The notes under the pieces: model-generated
The model's input: the letters and a program-made list of their open reading frames with translations, nothing else
Told to the model about the DNA's origin: nothing
Database searches by the model: none
Made by a program: the position numbers and the translations under genes
Assembly (NCBI RefSeq): GCF_000314995.1
Contig: NZ_BAEO01000031.1
Coordinates: forward strand, 124,001-188,000
Source of the DNA: Paraglaciecola arctica BSs20135
GTDB taxonomy: Bacteria > Pseudomonadota > Gammaproteobacteria > Enterobacterales > Alteromonadaceae
DNA length: 64,000 bases
Direction: 5' to 3'
In this document: one piece after another, positions 18,578 through 27,677 of the stretch
How the letters are laid out: each line of letters begins with the position of its first letter
How positions within the stretch are numbered: the first letter of the stretch is position 1

Positions 18578-18613
18578 TATAACCTACGATAAGCAACATT
18601 ATCGTTAGTTATA
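18578..18613. repeat. 36-bp inverted repeat between the integrase and the KfrA-like gene
   Basis: The arms TATAACCTACGATAA (18578-18592) and TTATCGTTAGTTATA (18599-18613) pair at 14 of 15 positions around the 6-bp centre GCAACA. A pair of inverted ~11-15-bp arms with a 6-8-bp centre is the shape of a tyrosine-recombinase crossover site. It also fits an operator for KfrA, whose plasmid relatives bind a palindrome in their own promoter. The sequence decides only that the repeat is there. Confidence 0.75.
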
Positions 18614-18701
18614 AATGAAATATCAATGTTCACATTGAATTCTAATTCATATGTAATATTATGTAATACATAATACAGTACGAAATAAACAGGAGACCGT
18701 A

Positions 18702-19754
18702 GTGGCACGTGCAGGCGTCAACGCTAGTCATATTATTCAAGCCGCAGAATCTATTCAGGCCGACGGGCATACGCCCACAGTCGATCGCGTCAGGGACTAT
18801 CTCGGCACTGGCAGTAAAAGCACCATCGCGCCCCTGCTCAAACAATGGCGCGCATCCAACGAGTCCAAAAATGTGGACCATGGTTTGCCCGCTGATCTTA
18901 TGGACGTCGTGAAATCGTTGCATGCACGCGTGCACCAACATGCTGATGGTAAAATCGAACAGATCCAGGATGAGTGTAATAGCATTACAGATACGCTTAG
19001 CCAACGGCTAGCTGATGCATCCGCCCAAATCGCTCAATTGTCTGAGGACAATGCGACTATCAAACAGACGTTGCGGGACAGCCAGATTGAAAACAAGACA
19101 ATCACGCAGTCTCATCAGGTGCTGCTAAGTAGACATGATAAATCGGTGTATGAGCTGGAAGGAGCGCACACGAGGATTAACGAATTAAAGGCCGTTAACA
19201 CGGAGATTAAGCAGGAATCTAAAGACATCCGCGCCCACTTTGAGCACTATCAAGTGCGCACCGCACAAGATAGACAACATGAGCGTGAACAGTTTCAATC
19301 CACACAATTTCGTGACCAAGCACAGATCACATCATTGACCGAGCAAGTTCGAGATATCACCGCGCAACTTGCTACATGCGTGACCAAACAAACACAACTC
19401 GAGAAAAAATACGGGGAAATGAGGGATGACAATCAATCGTTGAGTCAGCGCCTGGCCGCAAAAAGTACGCAATGCTCAACCTTGCAACAGGATCTTATCG
19501 CCAAGAAACAAGACAACTCAGTGCTAATGCAGGAAATTGATACCCTGCAAGATCAGAAAGACGCGTTAACACTTCAATGTGTGGAGGCGGACAAAACACG
19601 GGGATTATTAACACAATCTCATGAGGGCATAGCGGCAGAGCTGGAAAAGATAAAAATCACTCACCACAATTTACAGAGCGAATATCAGCTTGCTCTGCAA
19701 GAAAAAGCACAACTGCAGGGACAGTATAAACAATTGGCGATGTCACTCCCCTAA
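18702..19754 (+). CDS. KfrA-like coiled-coil DNA-binding protein
   Basis: This 350-residue protein starts at a GTG preceded by AGGAG with 6 nt spacing. Residues 1-55 form the KfrA N-terminal helix-turn-helix region (ADGHTPTVDRVRDYLGTGSK, then STIAPLLKQW). The remaining 290 residues are a nearly continuous coiled coil (for example QDQKDALTLQCVEADKTRG). Plasmid KfrA is a nucleoid-associated, self-regulating protein that helps partition. Chromosomal copies beside an integrase are known in integrative elements, where the role may be to control or structure the element. Confidence 0.85.
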   Translation: MARAGVNASHIIQAAESIQADGHTPTVDRVRDYLGTGSKSTIAPLLKQWRASNESKNVDHGLPADLMDVVKSLHARVHQHADGKIEQIQDECNSITDTLSQRLADASAQIAQLSEDNATIKQTLRDSQIENKTITQSHQVLLSRHDKSVYELEGAHTRINELKAVNTEIKQESKDIRAHFEHYQVRTAQDRQHEREQFQSTQFRDQAQITSLTEQVRDITAQLATCVTKQTQLEKKYGEMRDDNQSLSQRLAAKSTQCSTLQQDLIAKKQDNSVLMQEIDTLQDQKDALTLQCVEADKTRGLLTQSHEGIAAELEKIKITHHNLQSEYQLALQEKAQLQGQYKQLAMSLP

Positions 19755-20000
19755 CCTACGCTGCGTAATAGACAACGTGATACGTGAAATCATACGTATT
19801 TCTAAAACGTGTTGGCAAATTTGACTCATGACGCACTGAAACCCGTCTTGTTAGTGTAAAGCCACACAGCGTTTCTGATAATTTGGGATGGATTGCGATA
19901 TCCTACATAAATATTAGTATTTTTCATGCCCTGATTATTGCATATTAACATCCAACCCGATCACCTAATATTGACTGATCGGTTTCATGTTATTACGCAA

Positions 20001-20434
20001 TTATCGCACGTTTTTAAGTCTGCTTGTTAACTTGACATGTGTTGCGATAGTGGTGAAACTGGATAAACGTTTTGCAACTAGGTCGCCCATACTATGTGCA
20101 ATAATATCCACTCTTTTGTCACCCACTCGCTGGTGTAATTCTTCTACTAAATTGGCGAGTACTTTGTCTTAGGCCTCTAAACTAAAACCCAATAGATAGT
20201 GAAATAATAATACTTGCCGTTGATTCAAAACCAAACTTTTAGTGACTAGCAGCCATGATTTTGGCGAGTCAGTAATAACGTGAACGAGTATTAATACACC
20301 CTTATCAGTTTGCCAAGGCACTAGTAAATAGAACCAAAACCTATTTCATTCGCAAGTCTTAAGGGTTCCCATAATCCAAGCTCAATTGCGTCCGGGCCAA
20401 AATATGGGATGTCATAATCAGCGATTTTACCAAC
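20001..20434 (-). pseudogene. Decayed alpha/beta-hydrolase (lipase-like) gene
   Basis: Read leftward across at least two frameshifts and a stop, segments spell a recognisable esterase: DYDIPYFGPDAIELGLWEPL, then EIGFG, then YLVPWQTDKGVLILVHVITD followed by SPKSW (oxyanion-hole strand). After that come FHYLLGFSLEA, a TAA, LANLVEELHQRVGDKR and VDIIAHSMGDLVAK (nucleophile elbow, normally HSMGGL). It lacks most of its C-terminal half and any good start. It lies between the two mobile modules and is clearly dead. Confidence 0.65.
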
Positions 20435-20700
20435 ATTTTTTACATTACCATCATTGTTATATTCCCTATATTACTTGGGTTTATGTAGATTTAGGATACA
20501 CAGGATAAGTTAGGAGATAATAATGTATACGTCTAGACATGGTAGGGGCGGTGAATCGATTCAGTTAAAATGAAATTTTTGCTTATTTTCAAAGAATAAT
20601 TCTTACAATGATTGTAAGTCTTTTATTATATTACTATTAAAAGTGTGGCTTTTTGATTGATATATATGAGTACAGTTTACTTTAAATATCCAAACTGCGT
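20435..20700. other. Non-coding stretch downstream of ginD
   Basis: This stretch holds a 17-bp palindrome CTTACAAT-G-ATTGTAAG (20602-20618), which may end the leftward gin transcript or be a binding site. It also has a 16-codon rightward micro-ORF (20523-20573) with an AGGAGA ribosome site. I see no other gene, tRNA or repeat here. Confidence 0.4.
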
Positions 20701-21213
20701 TCACAATCCCAGTTTTCGTTTAACATCAAGGGGCATATTACTTAATAAGCGTGCATATAATTTTTCGCAGTTTGACTGCTTTATCAATTTTAATTCTTCT
20801 GTTGAGCTTCTTGTTTTTGATTTAAGTTCTTCCTTGGATAAATGTTGAAGACCATGAGCTTTTCGTTCTAGCTTTTTATCTTTAGCCTTTGCCAGCTTTT
20901 CATTCACATCATCTAAGCAGCGTCTCAACTCAGATGAATATGAAGATGCATGAAATATTGACTGCGCAGTTTTATCAATTTTTTTGGCAACCTCAGCTTT
21001 ATTAATTTCATAATTTGATTTCTTGTTGTAATCAGTTTTCTTCCCATGCCCTTGTATAAAACGAAATTTTTCCTGTTTTAGCGTGTGTATCATTTTATAA
21101 GCTGGAAAAGATGCGTTACTTTTATCAACCCAGCTAGGCAAAACTTCCGAAGTCTCTATATAATCCTTCGTTATTTCGTCACCTAAAAATCTATTTAGAT
21201 AGTCATCAGCCAT
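20701..21213 (-). CDS. ginD: GinD-like small helper protein of the GInt recombination module
   Basis: This 170-residue basic protein follows three tyrosine-recombinase genes and overlaps the last by 8 bp. The centre has a helix-turn-helix-like stretch (NKAEVAKKIDKTAQSIFHAS) followed by a charged coiled coil (LDDVNEKLAKAKDKKLERKA). Its position and character match GinD of GInt islands and, more loosely, TnpC of Tn554, both small accessory proteins required alongside the recombinases. The family was assigned mainly from context. Confidence 0.65.
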   Translation of the reverse strand: MADDYLNRFLGDEITKDYIETSEVLPSWVDKSNASFPAYKMIHTLKQEKFRFIQGHGKKTDYNKKSNYEINKAEVAKKIDKTAQSIFHASSYSSELRRCLDDVNEKLAKAKDKKLERKAHGLQHLSKEELKSKTRSSTEELKLIKQSNCEKLYARLLSNMPLDVKRKLGL

Positions 21214-24019
21214 TTAAATGTCCTTCTTTATCGACGTCACTTATCACTCCTTCCAAGTGTGTAATAAAGTCATCATACGAACTGCTCTTTTCATTCACTT
21301 TGAGCTCTGCAATTCGTAACAATGCTTTTCGTAGCGTTGCAACATGAAATTCCTTTATTGATAAAGGTAAATTTGGGTTTTTACAGACTTCAACATCATT
21401 CTGTGTGTAAATGACAATACCAGCAAAGTTACTGTTAATAATATCTGCATTAATACAACCCAAACAAAGCTTAGGCGAAGCATTATGACGCTGTGGGATT
21501 CCATCAACAGAGCACTTCGCATGACTTTCAGTCCCCGCCCTTAATATGCAGGTTGCCCAAGCGTTGGATTTAATATCAATAACTCGCTCTTTTGCTATCT
21601 TGTTAGCAATAACAACGTATTCTTCATTTGTAACAACCTTCGTGAGATTCACCGCTTTTGACACAAAACGGTCAAAACCACCTGAATAGGATCTCCGCTC
21701 ATCTTTAAGGCTTGCTACGTGCTTTTGAACTACCGAGTTAATCGTCGTTCTTTTTGCTACATCATATATAGACTTTACCTCTTTATTTCGCAGGTAGGCC
21801 ATGAAAAACCGTTCATCTATATGCTTAAAATTTGCACGAATAAATCGGCCTACATCTCCTCTATAACGTTGCAGTATTGCCTCTGCCCAAATGTGTCGAA
21901 ACGCGTGCGGCGTTACTTTTAGGACATCATGGACAAATTCCTCTCTTATCCCCCTAACCGTTTCCGAACGGAAAACACTCTCATTGCCATTGTCATTGTC
22001 ATTGTCATTTGAAAAAATATGCGACTTCGTTTTCTCGCTGAGGCTTTCATTAAGTAAATTCGTACTTGTAGTATCTAGAGTACCTTGTTTATAACGCCTT
22101 AACGTTTCAGAAAATCTTGCGGTCGATCGGTTTTCCTTTTGATAACTACGTTTTGATAACTCTAATTTAGCAACACCATGTCGTAACTGATTGCGGAGTT
22201 TTATTACTTCCTGCGCGAGACTATTTTTGATATCGTACTTTTTATTAAGCCGCATGTACGATATCCGCTTGTCGGCAGATAGTGCACCTTTCACTGCATT
22301 CAAAGCTTCAAGTTCATCAAGTTCTTTAAACAATGCATATTCAAATGGAAATCGTAACCACATCTTTTCGACTCTAGTCGCTAAGTTATTTTTATTCGAA
22401 ATCGTTACTGAAATAAGTGCAGGATCTTCAGCTCCTGCACAGTTAAGCTGGCTAATCTGATTTGCAACCATTGCAGTTGATTGTGTAATTTCACGTCGTA
22501 GGGCTGTATCACCGCTGGTCTTCGATGCTGTCCAGTTCACATAAAAACGAAATGGGGTATATGATGAGTCGACAATATCTTTATTAATTTCAACTGAAAT
22601 TGCAGATAAAGGAAAGCCGAATTCGCTAGCGCGCCAGCCAGTATATGCTGCAAATAATGTTATACCAGCAGCTTCGACATCAGAGAGAAAAGCTTTTAAA
22701 CCGTTATTATTCTTTATTGAATTGTTTGAGGTAGAAAATTTTTTGCATAAGTCGCTAACTTCATTCTGTTCAATGGTGAAGCCCGCAATGTATTTATCAC
22801 AAACCTGATCAAATTCATCAAGCTGCCACTTGAAGGCACCATTTGCGAAATCGCTTGTAAGAATTACTGACTTATATTCTTCACAGATACTCTTCCTCGA
22901 TTTTATATCACCGTCAACAAATCGCGTATACAGCATTGCACGAATGAATTCGTGCGTATCGAGACGAAATTCCTTGACCCCTAAATCGGCTGCCACTGCA
23001 TTTAACACATCCAATGAATACGCTTTATTGTGAATCACACATTCATTGTACGCCTGCTGAAATACCGTTAATGCCTTGTTAAGTACCATTAACTCTAGTT
23101 CATAAACTTTTTCATGTTCTAACCGGCCATTTCTGTATTTTTTTGGTTGTTGTCCCAATTGCAGCATATTCGCGACGACTCTTATTAACCTACTTATCGT
23201 CCCAGATTTTAAACCACCTATTCCTTCAATATAGGTTTTCATTTGCTTTAGTGTCTTACTTACAGCCGTAGCAAAAGTAATATTTTGTTCAAAAAATTCA
23301 GCACAGTAATCTATGTAATGCCTACCAATATCAAGACCTAAAAAGTCAAACGAACCACCGGCCTTATAGTCAGTTAAGGTCATACCGGTCTGACTTAAAC
23401 AAGCTTCATTCAATGCCTTGTTTTGACTCGTTATGTCTATTTGGTTTAATAAAACTCTAACTCTATGACGAGTAAGTAATTTATAGATTGATCTAAGAGT
23501 GAACAATTTAATTCGACTTCCATAGGCTGGTATAGAAAATCGCTTTACAAAACGGTTATTATCAAAGTCGTGGGTTAATAATAGGGAAAAAAAGTCTGGT
23601 AATTGAGCCTCCGTCAGAACTATTAATTTTTCTACTTTTAAGTAATGAAACAACATTTTCAATAAATCTAACAACCACACACAACGATAATCGACTGATT
23701 GGTCTTGAACTAGCTCAAGAAAAAGCCACTTAGCAAAAACAACAGGCGATAACTCTATCGCTTGATCGGTTTCCCACAATACTTTAACTGTTTTAGCAAA
23801 TGCCAACTCACTTTGACAAAATGGCGCGAAATCAAGTACCACCTTACTATTTTTATATCGGTGGTGTGTAAATGAAACCTCCCATACTAAGTCATCTAAA
23901 TTTGTGTTTTCAACTTGGCTTATTTGCTGAAGTAATGTTAAACATCTATTCCTAAGCCCAGCTTCTTTTGGGCTAACTGAAAGTAATTCAGTAGATTGTT
24001 CACTGATATTAGTTACCAA
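21206..24019 (-). CDS. ginC: GinC-like large tyrosine recombinase
   Basis: I place the start at a TTG at 24019 preceded by GGGAGGG, giving about 937 residues and an 11-bp overlap with ginB. A TTG at 24043 gives 945. The N-terminal 400 residues are of unknown fold. The C-terminal half is a tyrosine-recombinase domain: box I Arg in FAAYTGWRASEFG, box II HAFRH, and a late FKHIDERFFMAYLRN segment with His and the likely nucleophile Tyr. The size is far beyond ordinary integrases and fits the third recombinase of GInt islands. Confidence 0.75.
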   Translation of the reverse strand: MVTNISEQSTELLSVSPKEAGLRNRCLTLLQQISQVENTNLDDLVWEVSFTHHRYKNSKVVLDFAPFCQSELAFAKTVKVLWETDQAIELSPVVFAKWLFLELVQDQSVDYRCVWLLDLLKMLFHYLKVEKLIVLTEAQLPDFFSLLLTHDFDNNRFVKRFSIPAYGSRIKLFTLRSIYKLLTRHRVRVLLNQIDITSQNKALNEACLSQTGMTLTDYKAGGSFDFLGLDIGRHYIDYCAEFFEQNITFATAVSKTLKQMKTYIEGIGGLKSGTISRLIRVVANMLQLGQQPKKYRNGRLEHEKVYELELMVLNKALTVFQQAYNECVIHNKAYSLDVLNAVAADLGVKEFRLDTHEFIRAMLYTRFVDGDIKSRKSICEEYKSVILTSDFANGAFKWQLDEFDQVCDKYIAGFTIEQNEVSDLCKKFSTSNNSIKNNNGLKAFLSDVEAAGITLFAAYTGWRASEFGFPLSAISVEINKDIVDSSYTPFRFYVNWTASKTSGDTALRREITQSTAMVANQISQLNCAGAEDPALISVTISNKNNLATRVEKMWLRFPFEYALFKELDELEALNAVKGALSADKRISYMRLNKKYDIKNSLAQEVIKLRNQLRHGVAKLELSKRSYQKENRSTARFSETLRRYKQGTLDTTSTNLLNESLSEKTKSHIFSNDNDNDNGNESVFRSETVRGIREEFVHDVLKVTPHAFRHIWAEAILQRYRGDVGRFIRANFKHIDERFFMAYLRNKEVKSIYDVAKRTTINSVVQKHVASLKDERRSYSGGFDRFVSKAVNLTKVVTNEEYVVIANKIAKERVIDIKSNAWATCILRAGTESHAKCSVDGIPQRHNASPKLCLGCINADIINSNFAGIVIYTQNDVEVCKNPNLPLSIKEFHVATLRKALLRIAELKVNEKSSSYDDFITHLEGVISDVDKEGHLNG

Positions 24020-26363
24020 CAGAATTCCCTCCCGTCTGAGCAAAAAACAATTGAGGAAGGTGTTCCTTATACTTCTTATACATTACTTCCCCTTGATTCA
24101 CAGTTTCACGGTTAAACAATCGAATTGAAAATACAGTTTCAATCCATTCAGCCGTAGGTAAAGCGGTATAAAACAAAAAATCTGGGTTACATTTTGCAAG
24201 TTGCTCATGCGTCCGGTGTAACTCGTCGAGATAATGTCTTAACTTCATCACTGTTTCAGGACTTTCAACTAAATACAGACTGTCCGGCAACTCCCCTTCA
24301 ATATGCCCATCAGCCTTACTAAAACCTAATTCATCAACCCTACCATTCTTTTTTTCCGTGATAATTTTCAGGCGAGATAATACATCGGATTTTCGTTGCT
24401 CAACGTACCGTAAAGCTTTCGTAAAATCACTTTGGAATAGGACCTTATCACCTTTAGACGGTCTAAATACGTTGCACTGCAAATCATGCATTACTGCTCT
24501 GGTAATACGCCCACAGTTGTTCAACCATACCTCATTCTCCTTATTTAAATAGTGATGTCGCTCTGTCTCCATAGTATGAGAACGGTAGTTCATTAATCTT
24601 GACGCATCAAAGTCGTCAGAAGCTGCATGCACGCTGGAATTCTTAATATTTTCCAAACCGAACAATCGCCCTTTACACGGAGTTTGACATTCCATCAACC
24701 AATCATCATGGCCGGACTTGGATTGCCGATTGAAAGCTTCTTTCTTTACACCATGATCAAGAACCCTATTCAAAGTATCTAAAAAAACTGGCGAACTATT
24801 TGATCTTTTAATTTCATTATCAATTTTTAGTCGAACTGTAGAGTACGATAAAAACCTAAAAAGTGTAGATGCTGAAGAAAAAGCACCTGTTTTTAACTTA
24901 GTGATTCCCGTATCACATACCAGTGCACCGCAATCCTGTGACATTTCAGCTGTTCTGTCATTAATAAACGCTAATATTGCATTACCAAGTTGGGAATTGG
25001 CGTTAATCATATTTGTACTGTGAACTGAGTTGGCTCTTGACTTAAAATATGCACAATCAATATGTGTGACTTTACCGTTTTGTTTCTTAAGGAATTTAAA
25101 ATTCGAACGCCTAAGTCGATAAATATCAGTTACAGCAACAGTTTGATAGGCCATTAAAACTGAAAACAAATAGTTCTCAGCTTTACATGTAGGCACAATG
25201 ACACTTTTAGCTTTAGCCCCTACATAGTCGACAAGTTCAAGGATAAATTCTATGGTAAATAATAGGCATTGTGGGGTTTGCTGCTTGAATACAGTTTCAA
25301 TTTTACCTTGTAAGGTTGTCTGTTGATTAATGTTGCCATTTTTTTCAATTCTATCCCTGACATAAGCAATAACATTTTTTGTACATTGAGAATATATTAA
25401 AGCATCTATTGCAACTCTAATTGAAAATGCTCTCTCATCAGACGTACAAGATAATATTTCAGCCAAGCGCTCAAAAAAAGTTCGTTTATAATTAAGTGTG
25501 TTCTTTTTATACTGGGCTATATCTTTTATATATTGAGGGTCTACTGATCCATTCGCATAAAGCGATGCATCCGGGTAAGAAGGGGGCATAGGAAAATAAT
25601 TACGTTTAACAGCTTTAACAATAAACAAATTTATCAATGAATGCTTAGCATTGTGCAACTCGATTAAGGCTGTAGCACAAGTAATTTGTAATGAATTAGT
25701 TAGCAACTTAGGCGACACAACTCGATTAAAAAGTTCACTCCCAACCCCAACTTCATCTAACCGTAGCCAGGAATGGAAACCAAACCATTCAGTTAAAGTG
25801 TTTTGTTCACTTTCATCTTTAGCTGCAAGTTTCGTTTTTGATAACTGATCTAAATACCGGTATTCGTCATTCGACAAATATTCAATACCAAAAGGTATGT
25901 ATGACAGCGCTTTATTTAATGCTGTGATTAATTCTCGCAATCCAGTACTCTGCGTTTTAACTTGATCATTTTTAACGCGAAATGTTTCAAATCCTTTTAA
26001 TATATTTCCTTTGTTGTTTGACGTTATATCAAGCTGATTGAGATACTCAACAAACCGTGGGAATATATCTGAAACCAAAGAGCGTAACGCATTGTCGGAA
26101 TTACAAACAAATGCCAAGTAATACGCGGTATACAGAGCTGAAAACACAAGCCTTTTTTCGTGACATGAATTATCCTTCAAGATAATAGTGCGAATAGCTC
26201 GGTTAAGACTAGCTGGTACAATAAAACGACGTGTTTCAGGTTTAAATTCGATAGGTACGACATCTATTCCTTTTCGGTACTCCGTCAGCATACCCTTCTC
26301 TTGTCTGATTAGATCCAACTCAGTCTGAGCACCATCACCACGATGGGAACGATCATTTTTCAC
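24009..26363 (-). CDS. ginB: GinB-like tyrosine recombinase, non-standard active site
   Basis: This 784-residue protein overlaps both ginA and ginC by 11 bp. The fold is recognisable mainly at the end: ENIKNSSVHAASDD followed by MNYRSHTMETERHHYLN, matching the box II and H...Y block of integrases. I find no HxxR pair. The box II arginine seems to be replaced by lysine in IKNSS, and box I is unclear (VAVTDIYRLRRSNFKF). It may be an accessory subunit of the three-recombinase complex rather than a full enzyme. Downstream of the catalytic region it carries another 140 residues. Confidence 0.7.
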   Translation of the reverse strand: MKNDRSHRGDGAQTELDLIRQEKGMLTEYRKGIDVVPIEFKPETRRFIVPASLNRAIRTIILKDNSCHEKRLVFSALYTAYYLAFVCNSDNALRSLVSDIFPRFVEYLNQLDITSNNKGNILKGFETFRVKNDQVKTQSTGLRELITALNKALSYIPFGIEYLSNDEYRYLDQLSKTKLAAKDESEQNTLTEWFGFHSWLRLDEVGVGSELFNRVVSPKLLTNSLQITCATALIELHNAKHSLINLFIVKAVKRNYFPMPPSYPDASLYANGSVDPQYIKDIAQYKKNTLNYKRTFFERLAEILSCTSDERAFSIRVAIDALIYSQCTKNVIAYVRDRIEKNGNINQQTTLQGKIETVFKQQTPQCLLFTIEFILELVDYVGAKAKSVIVPTCKAENYLFSVLMAYQTVAVTDIYRLRRSNFKFLKKQNGKVTHIDCAYFKSRANSVHSTNMINANSQLGNAILAFINDRTAEMSQDCGALVCDTGITKLKTGAFSSASTLFRFLSYSTVRLKIDNEIKRSNSSPVFLDTLNRVLDHGVKKEAFNRQSKSGHDDWLMECQTPCKGRLFGLENIKNSSVHAASDDFDASRLMNYRSHTMETERHHYLNKENEVWLNNCGRITRAVMHDLQCNVFRPSKGDKVLFQSDFTKALRYVEQRKSDVLSRLKIITEKKNGRVDELGFSKADGHIEGELPDSLYLVESPETVMKLRHYLDELHRTHEQLAKCNPDFLFYTALPTAEWIETVFSIRLFNRETVNQGEVMYKKYKEHLPQLFFAQTGGNSVGN

Positions 26364-27585
26364 GATGATTAAAATTATTTAATTCAATTTTCAGATGACA
26401 AGAGCGGATATATTCCTTGGTTGTTGCAGGGGCCCCTCTTCCATTTACCACATGCCCCAGTAGAGCTGCTGTAACCAAATACGGCTGGGACGTCGGTGTA
26501 ACATTGTCCACTCTCAATCCATTAATTAGTAGGGCATCATAGAATGTATCGGTACCAAAAGAATGCCTTAAAATATGATATGTTTGTTTTTCCTGTAACT
26601 GATCTAAATGGTCTGGTAATAACCCCTCTTTTTGTTTCAGAAGAATTTTCTTTCGCGCATGTTTAAATAGAACTTGCACACAAGCTGGCGATATAGCTTT
26701 TAAATAACCCGAACTCGGCTCTGTAACAAATAAGTTGTCAATATCACAATTAGGCCGTTCTTTGTCGTAATATTGCTTAAACCTGTGTAATGTATCTCGT
26801 GGGATATAAAGCTTCCTCGACTTACCTCCTGCTCCTCTGTGTCCTTTTGAGTACTTGCCCTGCAACCAAAACTCAAATTGTTCCTGTTCAGGACTCTGCT
26901 CTAACTGCTGAAATAACGACAACAGGCCCATATATTTCTTATTACCGACAACAAAGTCATTTAACAAAAATCCGATGTTTTCTTTTGCCCTAACGCCAGT
27001 TGTCCCAGCGGCACGCAAAATACACTCATCCCTTAGGCAACGAGCATTTGCATATAATTGTGCTCTCAATCCGGGAGAAAAATATTTAATGACGCCTCGA
27101 TGATTCGTATTTTCACGTGCAATGGCCTGTGAATCTTTCGTTATTTCTAAATTTTTTAATTCCGTAAAACCGTGGAATGCCAGAAAGTTATAATACGCCC
27201 TTAGTGCAATAAGCGCTTTTTTTGCCATTTCCAAACTTTTGCCTTTAATTTGGATTAGCACATTATTTAAGTAATGATTCAACAGCTCAGCAGGAAAATT
27301 ATGATGCTTATCGAAAGAGATTAGTTTCTTATCAAGACAATAAACCTCTGCCCACAGTAAAAAGTTTTTTAATTCGTTAATAATTTCACTAGTATTTTCT
27401 GAAATATTTATTTTTACCAGCTCAGCTCCTTTGATTCTTCGGTAACCATCATTCGTATAATTCAACTTATATATGGCTCTGTTATTAGCAAGTGCATGAC
27501 AGAAAATACATGGAAATATCAAAGGTATTCCCTCTTCGTTAGAAAAAAGCTTCGCATCAAAGCGTTTACTTTTGAACCAATACAC
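26353..27585 (-). CDS. ginA: GinA-like tyrosine recombinase
   Basis: This 410-residue protein starts at a GTG behind AGAAGGGG and is the first gene of the four-gene recombination operon. The catalytic residues are complete: Arg in TTGVRAKENIGFLL, HILRHS (HxxRH), LLGH, and Tyr in TTKEYIRSCH. An N-terminal Cys pair (FPCIFCHAL) is unusual for integrases. Its start is about 95 bp from the point where sequence homologous to a dGTPase gene begins, so it sits at the very end of the element. RIT elements also have three recombinases, but those are all about 320-420 residues, unlike this set. Confidence 0.78.
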   Translation of the reverse strand: MYWFKSKRFDAKLFSNEEGIPLIFPCIFCHALANNRAIYKLNYTNDGYRRIKGAELVKINISENTSEIINELKNFLLWAEVYCLDKKLISFDKHHNFPAELLNHYLNNVLIQIKGKSLEMAKKALIALRAYYNFLAFHGFTELKNLEITKDSQAIARENTNHRGVIKYFSPGLRAQLYANARCLRDECILRAAGTTGVRAKENIGFLLNDFVVGNKKYMGLLSLFQQLEQSPEQEQFEFWLQGKYSKGHRGAGGKSRKLYIPRDTLHRFKQYYDKERPNCDIDNLFVTEPSSGYLKAISPACVQVLFKHARKKILLKQKEGLLPDHLDQLQEKQTYHILRHSFGTDTFYDALLINGLRVDNVTPTSQPYLVTAALLGHVVNGRGAPATTKEYIRSCHLKIELNNFNHREK

Positions 27586-27677
27586 AAATATAACCCCTTC
27601 TAAAAGATACTTGACAATAGCACAATGATCTTAAAACAACATACGTTTTTACATATTAAGGTGGGTGTGTATTTTCT

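Noticed and set aside
19957-19982. CCGATCA-12 bp-TGATCGG hairpin as terminator of the KfrA-like gene
   Set aside because: It lies 200 bp past the stop, has only a 7-bp stem and no real T run.
20701-27585. RIT (recombinase-in-trio) element
   Set aside because: RIT recombinases are about 320-420 residues each with no fourth gene. Here two are far larger and a GinD-like gene follows.
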